Positions 55,842 through 64,000 of a stretch of DNA of 64,000 bases are shown one piece after another. The notes under the pieces are model-generated. The model had not been told where the DNA came from, made no database searches, and saw only the letters and a list, made by a program, of their open reading frames with translations. Made by a program: the position numbers and the translations under genes. Numbering within the stretch: the first letter of the stretch is position 1; each line of letters opens with the position of its first letter. The stretch covers positions 124,001-188,000 of the forward strand of contig JADBXR010000008.1 in NCBI GenBank assembly GCA_020403425.1. Reading direction: 5' to 3'. This stretch comes from Chitinophagaceae bacterium (GTDB lineage Bacteria > Bacteroidota > Bacteroidia > Chitinophagales > Chitinophagaceae).

Positions 55842-58800
55842 CTGAAGCGTTTCCTGCAAATATTACGTCGTACAATTTTGGTTATTTTGGCTGTACTGCT
55901 GCTGGCATTCATCGCGATCCAGACTGAATTTGTACAGAACTGGCTGGTAGGCATCGCCACCCAGCGACTTTCCAGGGCACTGGGTACGGAAGTGAGCGTT
56001 AAAAATGTCAGTTTTTCCCTCTTCAACCGGCTGAATATGGAGGGAACGATGGTGAGGGATCAGCAAAAAGATACCCTGCTCTATGCAGGAAAACTGAAAG
56101 TACGGATCACGGACTGGTTTTTCCTCAAAGAAAAAGCCGTACTGAAATATGCAGGACTGGAAGATGCCGTGATCAAACTGCAACGGAAGGACTCAGTTTG
56201 GAACCACGCTTTCATCCTGGATTATTTCTCATCGCCCCAGCCCAAGAAACAAAGTGGCGGACTGGAGCTTAATCTGAAGACCATTGAACTAAGGAATGTA
56301 CGCATCCTGAAAAACGATCTATGGATCGGTGAAAGGATGGACATTTCCATGAGCAACCTGCTTTTGGATGCAGAGAACGTGGACTTGAAAAAAAGCATCT
56401 TCCACATCAATTCCGTTCAACTGGAGAGGCCGTTCGTGCGCATCCTGAGCCTTGACGGACTCCGACCGGACTCACTACGTCCCAAGCCTACCAAAGATAC
56501 GGGCATGTACCTGAATGCGGGTGACATTGCACTATATGTGAACCGGGTCACCATTAAAAACGGAAGCCTGTTCATTGATGGGAATACGGAAAGACCCATC
56601 CCGCATTTTGACGGTAGTCATATACAGCTTAGTAAATTGACCGGTACTCTTGATCAGATCCGGTTCGTAAAAGACACTTTGCGTGCCAATATTGAGCTCT
56701 CCGTCAAAGACCGCTGCGGACTGGAACTGCGCAAGCTGAAAACAGCTTTCCGCTTTACTCCCCAGATCATGGAACTGGCAAAACTTGATCTGCAAACCAA
56801 CAAAAGCAGGCTGACCAACTATTATGCCATGCAGTTCAGGGATTTCAACAAGGACTTTGCACATTATATCAGCCAGGTTGTGATGCAGGCGAATTTTACC
56901 GATGCCAGAGTGCATACGGATGATATCGCCTTTTTTGCGCCGGAACTGAAAGATTGGAAAAAAGAAGTGATCCTGAGCGGCAAGTACCTGGGTACCGTTG
57001 AAGATTTCACAGTGAACAATCTGGCAGCCAAGATCGGCAGCACCACACGTGTGATCGGTTCCAGTTTCAGCATGAAAGGTCTACCCGAGATCAACACCAC
57101 CCGCATAGAGCTGAAGAACGGCACACTCCAGACCAACTACGCTGATCTGGGTTCACTGATACCCCAGTTACGAGGCGTTACCTCACCCAACCTGGCCGCT
57201 TTGGGCAATATCATTTACCGGGGTAATTTCAATGGCACTATTCAGAATTTTGTTACAGCCGGCACTTTCAGCACCCAGTTGGGAGGTGTAAGAACCAATA
57301 TCAGCCTGAAACTACCCAGCCGTGGAGAGCCATCCTACACTGGTGCACTGGAGACCACACGATTCAACATCGGCAAATTCTTAAGTGACAGTTCGTTGGG
57401 GCTCGTAGATTTCAAAGGCAGGATCGTAGGCAGCAGTTTCAATATTGAGAAACTGAAGACCACAGTGCAGGGAACCGCCACATCGCTGGAATACAAAGGA
57501 TATACCTATACCAATATCATCTCGCTCGGGACCTTTCAGCGGAAATATTTTAATGGGGAGATTAAGATCGACGATCCGAACCTGGATTTCACCAGTACCG
57601 TTGAGATCGATCTTTCAAAAGAACTGCCCCGCTACAATATTGTGGGCGACCTGGTGAACTCGAACCTGAAAGCATTGAAACTGACCAAGGATTCGATCCT
57701 GGTCACCGGACTGCTCGACGTCAACTTTACAGGCACCAACATCGACAACTTTTTAGGCAGTGCCAAATTCCTGAATGCCAATATCAAGAGCGAACGCAGC
57801 GAACTGAATTTCGATTCACTGAACCTGAGTTCCGCATATGTTGATTCAGTCAAATACCTACATCTCGGAAGTAATGAGTTCAATGCCACTATCAATGGCC
57901 GTTTCAGCATCAAAGACCTTCCGTCCAGTTTTCAGGCTTTTCTCACCAGGTATTATCCTACTTATATCAAACAGCCCAAATCGGTTCCTCAGAACCAGGT
58001 ATTTTCATTCAAGATCAATACAGGACATTTTGAACCGTACCTCCAGTTGCTGGATAAACGCTTGTATGGCTTTAACGATGCCAGTATCAGTGGCTCTGTT
58101 GACACTCGCAGGAACCAACTGGCGATAGATGCGGCCATCCCCGCAGGCAGATATGACAAGATCAGTTTCACCGGTCTCGACCTTGGGGGCAAGGGCAATA
58201 AAGACAGTATTTCAGTAACGGGCAATATCACAGAAGTGCAGGTAAGCGACAGCCTTCGTTTCCCCAATTCAAAGATCCGCATTACTTCCAACAACGATCA
58301 TTCCATTGTATCCATTAAAACCAGCGCAGACAATACACTAAATGATGCCGATCTGCAGGCGGATGTGTATACACTGAACGATGGTGCCCGCATCCAGTTC
58401 AGGCCATCTTCATTTGTATTGAATGACAAGAAATGGAGCATTGAAAAAGCAGGTGAATTAACCGTACGAAGTAAACTGGTACAGGCTGAGAATGTCAAAT
58501 TCACACAGGGTTTCCAGGAGATCAGTATTGAATCGGATCATCCGGATGATGGCAGCAGCAGCAATAACCTGTTGGTCCGATTGAAGAATGTAGTGTTGGG
58601 TGACATCACTTCTATCTTTTTCAAGGATCCAAGACTGGAAGGTGTTACCTCAGGTACCGTACACCTGAACGATCTGATGGGCAGCTTTAACGCGGCAGCC
58701 GATCTGAAAGCGGAACAGTTCCGCTTGAATGATGACTCTGTGGGTCTGGTGAACATCCAGGCTTCCTATGATGGCAAGACCGGCCGTCTGCCTTTCTCCG

Positions 58801-60617
58801 TTCGATCCAACAATGAGGGATACCAGTTCTCTGCGAAAGGGAGCTATGATCTTAAAGACAGCACTGGCCAATCCTTTACCACCGATATCGCACTGCAGAA
58901 TTCAAAGATCGATTTCCTGCGCATGTTCCTCTCCGATCTTTTCAGTGATATCAAAGGGCAGGCTTCGGGTAATCTCACCATCAAGGGAGACCTGAACGCA
59001 CCGGACCTGCTGGGAAGGATCCAACTCAAAAACGCAGGCATGAAAGTGAATTACACACAAGTGTATTACACGATCGATTCGGCAGATATCCGTTTTACAG
59101 AGGAAGGTATTGACTTTGGCAGGTTCAACATTCACGACAGGTACCAGAATACCGGTACGGTAAGCGGTAAACTGAAAGAGAGAGGTTTTAAGAATATCGT
59201 GTTCGATCTGGACATGTTTACCAATAAATTATTACTGATCGATACCCGTCCACAGGACAACCAGCAGTTCTATGGCAAAGCGATCGGAAGCGCACGTTTG
59301 CGCATGACGGGACCGGAATATGCGGCACAAATGCAACTCATTGCAGAATCTAACGACAGTTCCCATATTTTCATCCCGAACTCGGTGAGCAAGGAAAGCG
59401 GTGTAGCGGACTTCATCGTATTCAAACAGTATGGTACAGAAATGGAGAAAGCGGGCAATAAAAGCAACTTCAATCTTTCTGTTGATCTTGACCTCACTGC
59501 CAACAACAATGTGATGATCGATGTGATCCTGGATGAACTGGCCGGGGATGTGATCAAAGCCGTAGGGTATGGCAAACTCAGGATCAAAGCCGGCACCACA
59601 GAACCGCTCACCATGCGGGGCAGATACAACATCGATAAGGGAAGTTATGTATTCAACCTGCAGAATATCCTGCGTAAACCTTTTGAGCTGGCTCCCGATG
59701 CCGGCAATTACATTGAGTGGAACGGAGATCCCTTTAAGGCTGATATGCATGTAGATGCCAGGTATACTGCGGAACGTATCAGCCTGGCCGAATTGGTCAG
59801 CAACCTGAACCTGAGTCCGGCTGTAAAAGGCTACCGTGGTGATGTATACGTGATAGCTCAGTTACGTGATAAACTGAGCAGACCCGATATCAGGTTCCGC
59901 ATCGATTTTCCACAGGGAAGTCCTGTAAAGTCCGACAATGAATTCAACCAATACCTGAACCGGTTGGAGAGAGACCAGAACGAGATACTGAATCAGGTAG
60001 CATTCCTGTTCCTCTTCAATTCGTTCCAACCACCCGGTGGATTGGGCAGTGCCAATGCACTGACCCCTTATTCCATCACTTCACTCACCGTGAATACGAT
60101 CTCGCAACTGCTCACGAAGAGTGTGAACAAAGTATTGTCCAACCTGCTGTTCAGGATCACCGGCGATAAGAGTCTGCGTTTTGATGTGGGTACCAGCGTA
60201 TACAGCAGTTCGAACCTGATAGACCCCGGAAGCAGCAGCGTTAGCGGTACGAACAGTAAACTGGACCGTACACGGGTCGACCTTAAATTCGGTTATGCAT
60301 TTGCCAATGAAAAGATCATCGTAACACTGGGCAGTGACATAGATTTCAACTTTGGTAATTCTTCCGCCATACAGAATGGCAATACCCAATGGCTGCCAAA
60401 TGTCAACATCGAATTCATTCTCTCGAAAGATAAAAAGCTTCGTTTGATCGTGTTCAACAAAGCCAGTCTTGACCTTAGTGGTGCCAGTTTTGGTCGCCGT
60501 AACCGGCAGGGGGTCAGTATCTCTTACCGGAAAGATTTTGAAACACTCTTTGCCAACAAGGAAAAAGATCTGGTGATCAAAACACCAGCAGACAGCACTG
60601 CCAATCAACAACAGTGA
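55842..60617 (+). CDS. tamB: Translocation/assembly module TamB family protein
   Basis: About 1590 aa; single N-terminal TM, AsmA/TamB-like long beta-rich body, C-terminal TamB domain (PLTMRGRYNIDKGSYVFNLQNILRKPFELAPDAGNYIEWNGDPFKADMHVDARYTA). No in-frame ATG; CTG 55842 gives (M)KRFLQILRRTILVILAVLLLAF. Confidence 0.88.
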   Translation: MKRFLQILRRTILVILAVLLLAFIAIQTEFVQNWLVGIATQRLSRALGTEVSVKNVSFSLFNRLNMEGTMVRDQQKDTLLYAGKLKVRITDWFFLKEKAVLKYAGLEDAVIKLQRKDSVWNHAFILDYFSSPQPKKQSGGLELNLKTIELRNVRILKNDLWIGERMDISMSNLLLDAENVDLKKSIFHINSVQLERPFVRILSLDGLRPDSLRPKPTKDTGMYLNAGDIALYVNRVTIKNGSLFIDGNTERPIPHFDGSHIQLSKLTGTLDQIRFVKDTLRANIELSVKDRCGLELRKLKTAFRFTPQIMELAKLDLQTNKSRLTNYYAMQFRDFNKDFAHYISQVVMQANFTDARVHTDDIAFFAPELKDWKKEVILSGKYLGTVEDFTVNNLAAKIGSTTRVIGSSFSMKGLPEINTTRIELKNGTLQTNYADLGSLIPQLRGVTSPNLAALGNIIYRGNFNGTIQNFVTAGTFSTQLGGVRTNISLKLPSRGEPSYTGALETTRFNIGKFLSDSSLGLVDFKGRIVGSSFNIEKLKTTVQGTATSLEYKGYTYTNIISLGTFQRKYFNGEIKIDDPNLDFTSTVEIDLSKELPRYNIVGDLVNSNLKALKLTKDSILVTGLLDVNFTGTNIDNFLGSAKFLNANIKSERSELNFDSLNLSSAYVDSVKYLHLGSNEFNATINGRFSIKDLPSSFQAFLTRYYPTYIKQPKSVPQNQVFSFKINTGHFEPYLQLLDKRLYGFNDASISGSVDTRRNQLAIDAAIPAGRYDKISFTGLDLGGKGNKDSISVTGNITEVQVSDSLRFPNSKIRITSNNDHSIVSIKTSADNTLNDADLQADVYTLNDGARIQFRPSSFVLNDKKWSIEKAGELTVRSKLVQAENVKFTQGFQEISIESDHPDDGSSSNNLLVRLKNVVLGDITSIFFKDPRLEGVTSGTVHLNDLMGSFNAAADLKAEQFRLNDDSVGLVNIQASYDGKTGRLPFSVRSNNEGYQFSAKGSYDLKDSTGQSFTTDIALQNSKIDFLRMFLSDLFSDIKGQASGNLTIKGDLNAPDLLGRIQLKNAGMKVNYTQVYYTIDSADIRFTEEGIDFGRFNIHDRYQNTGTVSGKLKERGFKNIVFDLDMFTNKLLLIDTRPQDNQQFYGKAIGSARLRMTGPEYAAQMQLIAESNDSSHIFIPNSVSKESGVADFIVFKQYGTEMEKAGNKSNFNLSVDLDLTANNNVMIDVILDELAGDVIKAVGYGKLRIKAGTTEPLTMRGRYNIDKGSYVFNLQNILRKPFELAPDAGNYIEWNGDPFKADMHVDARYTAERISLAELVSNLNLSPAVKGYRGDVYVIAQLRDKLSRPDIRFRIDFPQGSPVKSDNEFNQYLNRLERDQNEILNQVAFLFLFNSFQPPGGLGSANALTPYSITSLTVNTISQLLTKSVNKVLSNLLFRITGDKSLRFDVGTSVYSSSNLIDPGSSSVSGTNSKLDRTRVDLKFGYAFANEKIIVTLGSDIDFNFGNSSAIQNGNTQWLPNVNIEFILSKDKKLRLIVFNKASLDLSGASFGRRNRQGVSISYRKDFETLFANKEKDLVIKTPADSTANQQQ

Positions 60618-60641
60618 CCATCCATCGGAACAGATCCGGCC

Positions 60642-62201
60642 TTACGGCAATATGGGCTGGGGAATCGCCTTGCAGTTTTTTAACCGGTACACATAGAAAT
60701 ACCTGACCACTCCTCCACTCCTGAGCTGTTTAATCGTTACCGGTTTTTCGATCGTGGTAAAATAAACTCCATAAGCGTCTGCTACATTCAATGGCAGATT
60801 GGAAGGAACAATGGCATAAGCATCATCGCCCCGTTGCAGTTGTTCTCTTTCCCTGTTCAGCCAGGCGAACTTGTGCACGTCTTCCAGTAGCCCCACACCC
60901 AATACCCTTGATCCGCTTGCACGGGATGTGTAGAATTCAAGATGCCCACCGGGGAACCATTTGTTCACGAGTATCGGCGAATGGGCTTTCATCAGGCCTT
61001 TGGCAGCATCTTCTTTCGCCAATACAGCAAAGGAATCGCTGAGATCCTTCCATCCGGAAAGATCGAGCGTAGGACAGTACTCACCATAATTCTCCTTGTC
61101 ATGGCTTCCGAAATTCACCGGCGACAGCCGAACAAGGGCAACACCAGCTATCAATACCACGATAAGCAATGCGCCAGCCAATTTGATGAAACCCGGAAAA
61201 GTTTTGAAGGATCGTTGTTCCAGGTACAGCCCGCCTACCAAAAACAACGGAATATACCCAGGTCCGCTCCAATGCGGCAATGTGGGATTCAGCAAGGATA
61301 CGCCCCAGAATAACAGGATCATCGGCAAACTCATGCATAACAGCCAGGTAGCCGCTCTTTTGCGGTTAAAGCGGATCCGTTTACGCAGCATGGCCACCAG
61401 TGCTATCAGCAGCAGTATGAAAATAACGGGATTCTGGTATGCGAATTCCCCTGCAATTTCCCTGCCCAGCATATCCCACTGGATAGTGGTATGGGTCACC
61501 CTCTGCGAATGAAAACGGTACGTTATGAAATCATTGATCACATTCCAGTAAACGATCGGAAGGATACAGATCACAGTGACAGCCGCCCCAGCATACAAAC
61601 GCCAGTTCAGCAGCCATTTAGGCCTCGACAGGATCAGGAAGAAACCGAAGCCGGCCCAAAGATATAAGCCATGCACTTTACACAAGGCAGCAAGACCGAT
61701 CATGAATCCCAACAACAGCCAGATGCCTAGGTTCTGGTCGTCATTTTTGATGAACAGGTGCCCCATGATGTACAAAGCACCTGTCCAGAAAGGCATCTGT
61801 GGTGAATCAGGAAGGATGAACAGACCGGAAATGATGCCGCTATACACAGAGCAGTTATAGATCAATGCCGCATACCAGCCCGCTTTTTCGTTGGCGATCA
61901 GTTTCCCGGTTTTAAAGATGAACCAGGTAGAGATGGCGCCACATAGTATGCTTCCCAATCGTACGGAAAGATCACTGACCCAAAGCAGGTTCAGTGTTGT
62001 GGCACGTATCATCCAGCCCACCATAGGAGGATGGTCAAAATGATTCCAGTCTGGCTGAAGGGCATAGGTCCAGTAATACACTTCATCGTTCCCCAGTTCG
62101 ATCAACGAAGCAGTGATCATTTTCACAATGGAAACGATCAGAATGAGCCACCCTACTTTCCTGGAATATGATTGATTCATCTTAGTAATGGAAGCAAGCA
62201 A
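60642..62201 (-). CDS. Glycosyltransferase family 39 (ArnT/PMT-like) membrane protein
   Basis: 519 aa polytopic; ELGNDEVYYWTYALQPDWNHFDHPPMVGWMI, VRLGSILCGAIST. Confidence 0.88.
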   Translation of the reverse strand: MLASITKMNQSYSRKVGWLILIVSIVKMITASLIELGNDEVYYWTYALQPDWNHFDHPPMVGWMIRATTLNLLWVSDLSVRLGSILCGAISTWFIFKTGKLIANEKAGWYAALIYNCSVYSGIISGLFILPDSPQMPFWTGALYIMGHLFIKNDDQNLGIWLLLGFMIGLAALCKVHGLYLWAGFGFFLILSRPKWLLNWRLYAGAAVTVICILPIVYWNVINDFITYRFHSQRVTHTTIQWDMLGREIAGEFAYQNPVIFILLLIALVAMLRKRIRFNRKRAATWLLCMSLPMILLFWGVSLLNPTLPHWSGPGYIPLFLVGGLYLEQRSFKTFPGFIKLAGALLIVVLIAGVALVRLSPVNFGSHDKENYGEYCPTLDLSGWKDLSDSFAVLAKEDAAKGLMKAHSPILVNKWFPGGHLEFYTSRASGSRVLGVGLLEDVHKFAWLNREREQLQRGDDAYAIVPSNLPLNVADAYGVYFTTIEKPVTIKQLRSGGVVRYFYVYRLKNCKAIPQPILP

Positions 62202-62220
62202 ATACTATGCCTTACACGCC

Positions 62221-62643
62221 TTATTTACGATCGGTCAGCCAGCGGATGGCCAACTCGTATCCTTTCAGCCCTAATCCGAAAATACTGCCCGCCGATTTAC
62301 CGGACACATGCGACAAATGCCTGAAATGTTCCCTCGAATGTACATTGCTGATATGTACTTCCACCACCGGCGCCTTGATAGCGGCGATGGCATCGCCGAT
62401 CGCTACAGAAGTATGGGTATACCCAGCCGGGTTAAGTACGATACCATCGTACTCATAGCCCACACGCTGCAGTTCATTGATCAGCTCGCCTTCTACATTG
62501 CTCTGGTAATAATGAAAATCAACTGTCGGGAACAAGTTCTTCAGTTCTTCCATGTATTTCTCGAAAGACTGGTTACCGTATATATCCGTTTCCCTTTTCC
62601 CCAGCAAATTGAGATTCGGGCCGTTGATGATGGCGATTTTCAT
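62221..62643 (-). CDS. aroQ: Type II 3-dehydroquinate dehydratase
   Basis: 140 aa; INGPNLNLLGKRE, YQSNVEGELINELQ, LNPAGYTHTSVAIGDAI, VEVHISNVHSREHFRH. Confidence 0.96.
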   Translation of the reverse strand: MKIAIINGPNLNLLGKRETDIYGNQSFEKYMEELKNLFPTVDFHYYQSNVEGELINELQRVGYEYDGIVLNPAGYTHTSVAIGDAIAAIKAPVVEVHISNVHSREHFRHLSHVSGKSAGSIFGLGLKGYELAIRWLTDRK

Positions 62644-62676
62644 ATGGCTAAGATAACTAAAAATAAACGCCGCAAA

Positions 62677-62724
62677 TAAAAACCGTCATTCCGGTCAGAG
62701 GCTTCCCCTTCTCGGAATGACGGT
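62677..62724 (-). terminator. Long hairpin terminator between carA and aroQ
   Basis: Perfect 12-bp ACCGTCATTCCG/CGGAATGACGGT, 19-nt loop, minus-strand TTTTTATTT tail. Confidence 0.8.
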
Positions 62725-62747
62725 CATATTCATTGTATGCGGAACGA

Positions 62748-63857
62748 TCAGTTCATCTGGTCCTTGATCATTTCCAGGAACCTGTCGAACAGGTAACGGC
62801 TATCGTGCGGACCAGGTGTGCTTTCCGGGTGATACTGCACGCTGAAAGCAGGTCTGTCTTTCAGGCGGATGCCTTCTATTGAATCATCATTCAGGTTCAC
62901 ATGTGTCACTTCTACATTGGGGTGTTTGCGAACCGCTTCCGGATCCACACCAAAACCATGGTTCTGTGTAGTGATCTCGCACTGACCGGTAATGATGTTC
63001 TTCACAGGATGGTTCAGGCCTCTATGTCCGTGGTGCATTTTAAACGTAGGGATATCATTGGCCAATGCCAGCAGCTGGTGACCCAGGCAGATACCGAATA
63101 CAGGTTTGTTCTCCTGCAGGATCTCTTTTACCGTTGTTACGGCATAAGGCATGGCCGCCGGATCGCCGGGACCATTGGAGATAAAATAACCGCTGGGATT
63201 GAATTCTTTCAGCCTGCTCATCGGTGTTTTGGCAGGATGCACGCGCACATGCGCTCCTCTTGACACCAGACACTGCAGTATGTGCTGTTTAACCCCGAAA
63301 TCAAGTACAGCCACTTTAATGGGGGCATTGGTATCTCCCAGTTCATATTCTTCCTGGGTACTCACCGTACTGGCCAGTTCCAGTCCATCCATGTCAGGCA
63401 CTTTGGCCAGCTCAGCTTTCAGCTGTTCTATATCCAGTATCTCTGTGGAAATGATACAGTTCATGGCTCCCTTGGTACGGATATGTGCTACCAGGGCACG
63501 GGTATCAACGCCTTCTATCGCAACGATGTTATTCGCTTTCAGGTATGCATCCAGATCACCTTCGTCGGCCATCAAACGGCTGAACTGCTCTTCCAGGTTA
63601 CGGGCTATCAGGCCACGGATCTTTACACTGCCGCTTTCCACATCGGATTTCCTGACGCCATAATTCCCTACATGCACATTGTTCATGATCAGGATCTGGC
63701 CTGTATAACTGGGATCGGTAAATACTTCCTGGTAACCCGTCATTCCGGTATTGAAACAGATCTCACCGGTGGCTGTACCTGTTTTTCCGAAGGACTGGCC
63801 GTGAAATACATGTCCGTCTGCTAATAATAAAATGGCGGCTTGCTTGGTTGGGGTCAT
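62748..63857 (-). CDS. carA: Carbamoyl-phosphate synthase small subunit
   Basis: GEICFNTGMTGYQEVFTDPSYTGQI, GPGDPAAMPYAV, PVFGICLGHQLLALA, QYHPESTPGPHDS. Confidence 0.95.
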   Translation of the reverse strand: MTPTKQAAILLLADGHVFHGQSFGKTGTATGEICFNTGMTGYQEVFTDPSYTGQILIMNNVHVGNYGVRKSDVESGSVKIRGLIARNLEEQFSRLMADEGDLDAYLKANNIVAIEGVDTRALVAHIRTKGAMNCIISTEILDIEQLKAELAKVPDMDGLELASTVSTQEEYELGDTNAPIKVAVLDFGVKQHILQCLVSRGAHVRVHPAKTPMSRLKEFNPSGYFISNGPGDPAAMPYAVTTVKEILQENKPVFGICLGHQLLALANDIPTFKMHHGHRGLNHPVKNIITGQCEITTQNHGFGVDPEAVRKHPNVEVTHVNLNDDSIEGIRLKDRPAFSVQYHPESTPGPHDSRYLFDRFLEMIKDQMN

Positions 63858-63936
63858 GGTATATCTGTTTACGATTGCAAAAAAAACGCATCCTGCGTAA
63901 TATTCCGGATATATTTTCTCACACCGGTACACAAGA

Positions 63937-63969
63937 AAAAAGGCAAAACCGAAAACGATTTTGCCTTTT
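63937..63969 (-). terminator. Terminator of the gene upstream of carA (outside window)
   Basis: AAAAGGCAAAA-CCGAAAACGA-TTTTGCCTTTT; A-run on plus side gives a U-tract on minus-strand RNA. Confidence 0.8.
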
Positions 63970-64000
63970 ATATCAAATAACTCTCATCACTTATTCTGCT

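Overview
This 64 kb window is gene-dense chromosomal DNA from a Bacteroidota member, probably Chitinophagaceae-like. That placement is inferred from gene content, the T9SS-type sorting domain, SusC/SusD genes and TAnnTTTG -7 boxes. I saw no rRNA, tRNA, CRISPR array, phage or IS element. Main blocks: gltB-gltD-amt-porin nitrogen assimilation cluster (1-9 kb); plsC-priA-murB; an OmpA/TSP3 protein and a triple-RlpA-domain protein; a large minus-strand aromatic amino acid cluster, pheA-aminotransferase-tyrA-[DEAD helicase]-DAHPS/CM-aroB-aroA-aroC (18-28 kb); an ECF sigma factor next to a membrane-anchored HtrA-like protease; lipB, rluD-like, bioB; a GH20 hexosaminidase; a SusC-SusD-VCBS/ASPIC-vanadium haloperoxidase cluster (41.5-51.6 kb); a sodium:solute symporter divergent from an AraC regulator; tamB; and GT39, aroQ, carA. 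Two non-coding findings stand out. (1) There is a complete, textbook-geometry attenuator in front of pheA: promoter, an unlisted 28-aa leader peptide MNNITANTFFFFFYYFFTKRSRVVFAKA, an 8-bp perfect antiterminator and a competing terminator. (2) There is a tandem pair of structured RNA-like motifs with the same CTGACC hairpin loop and covarying stems between amt and the porin gene. I cannot match this pair to a known riboswitch family from memory. All family calls rest on motif recognition from the translations; no database search was run.
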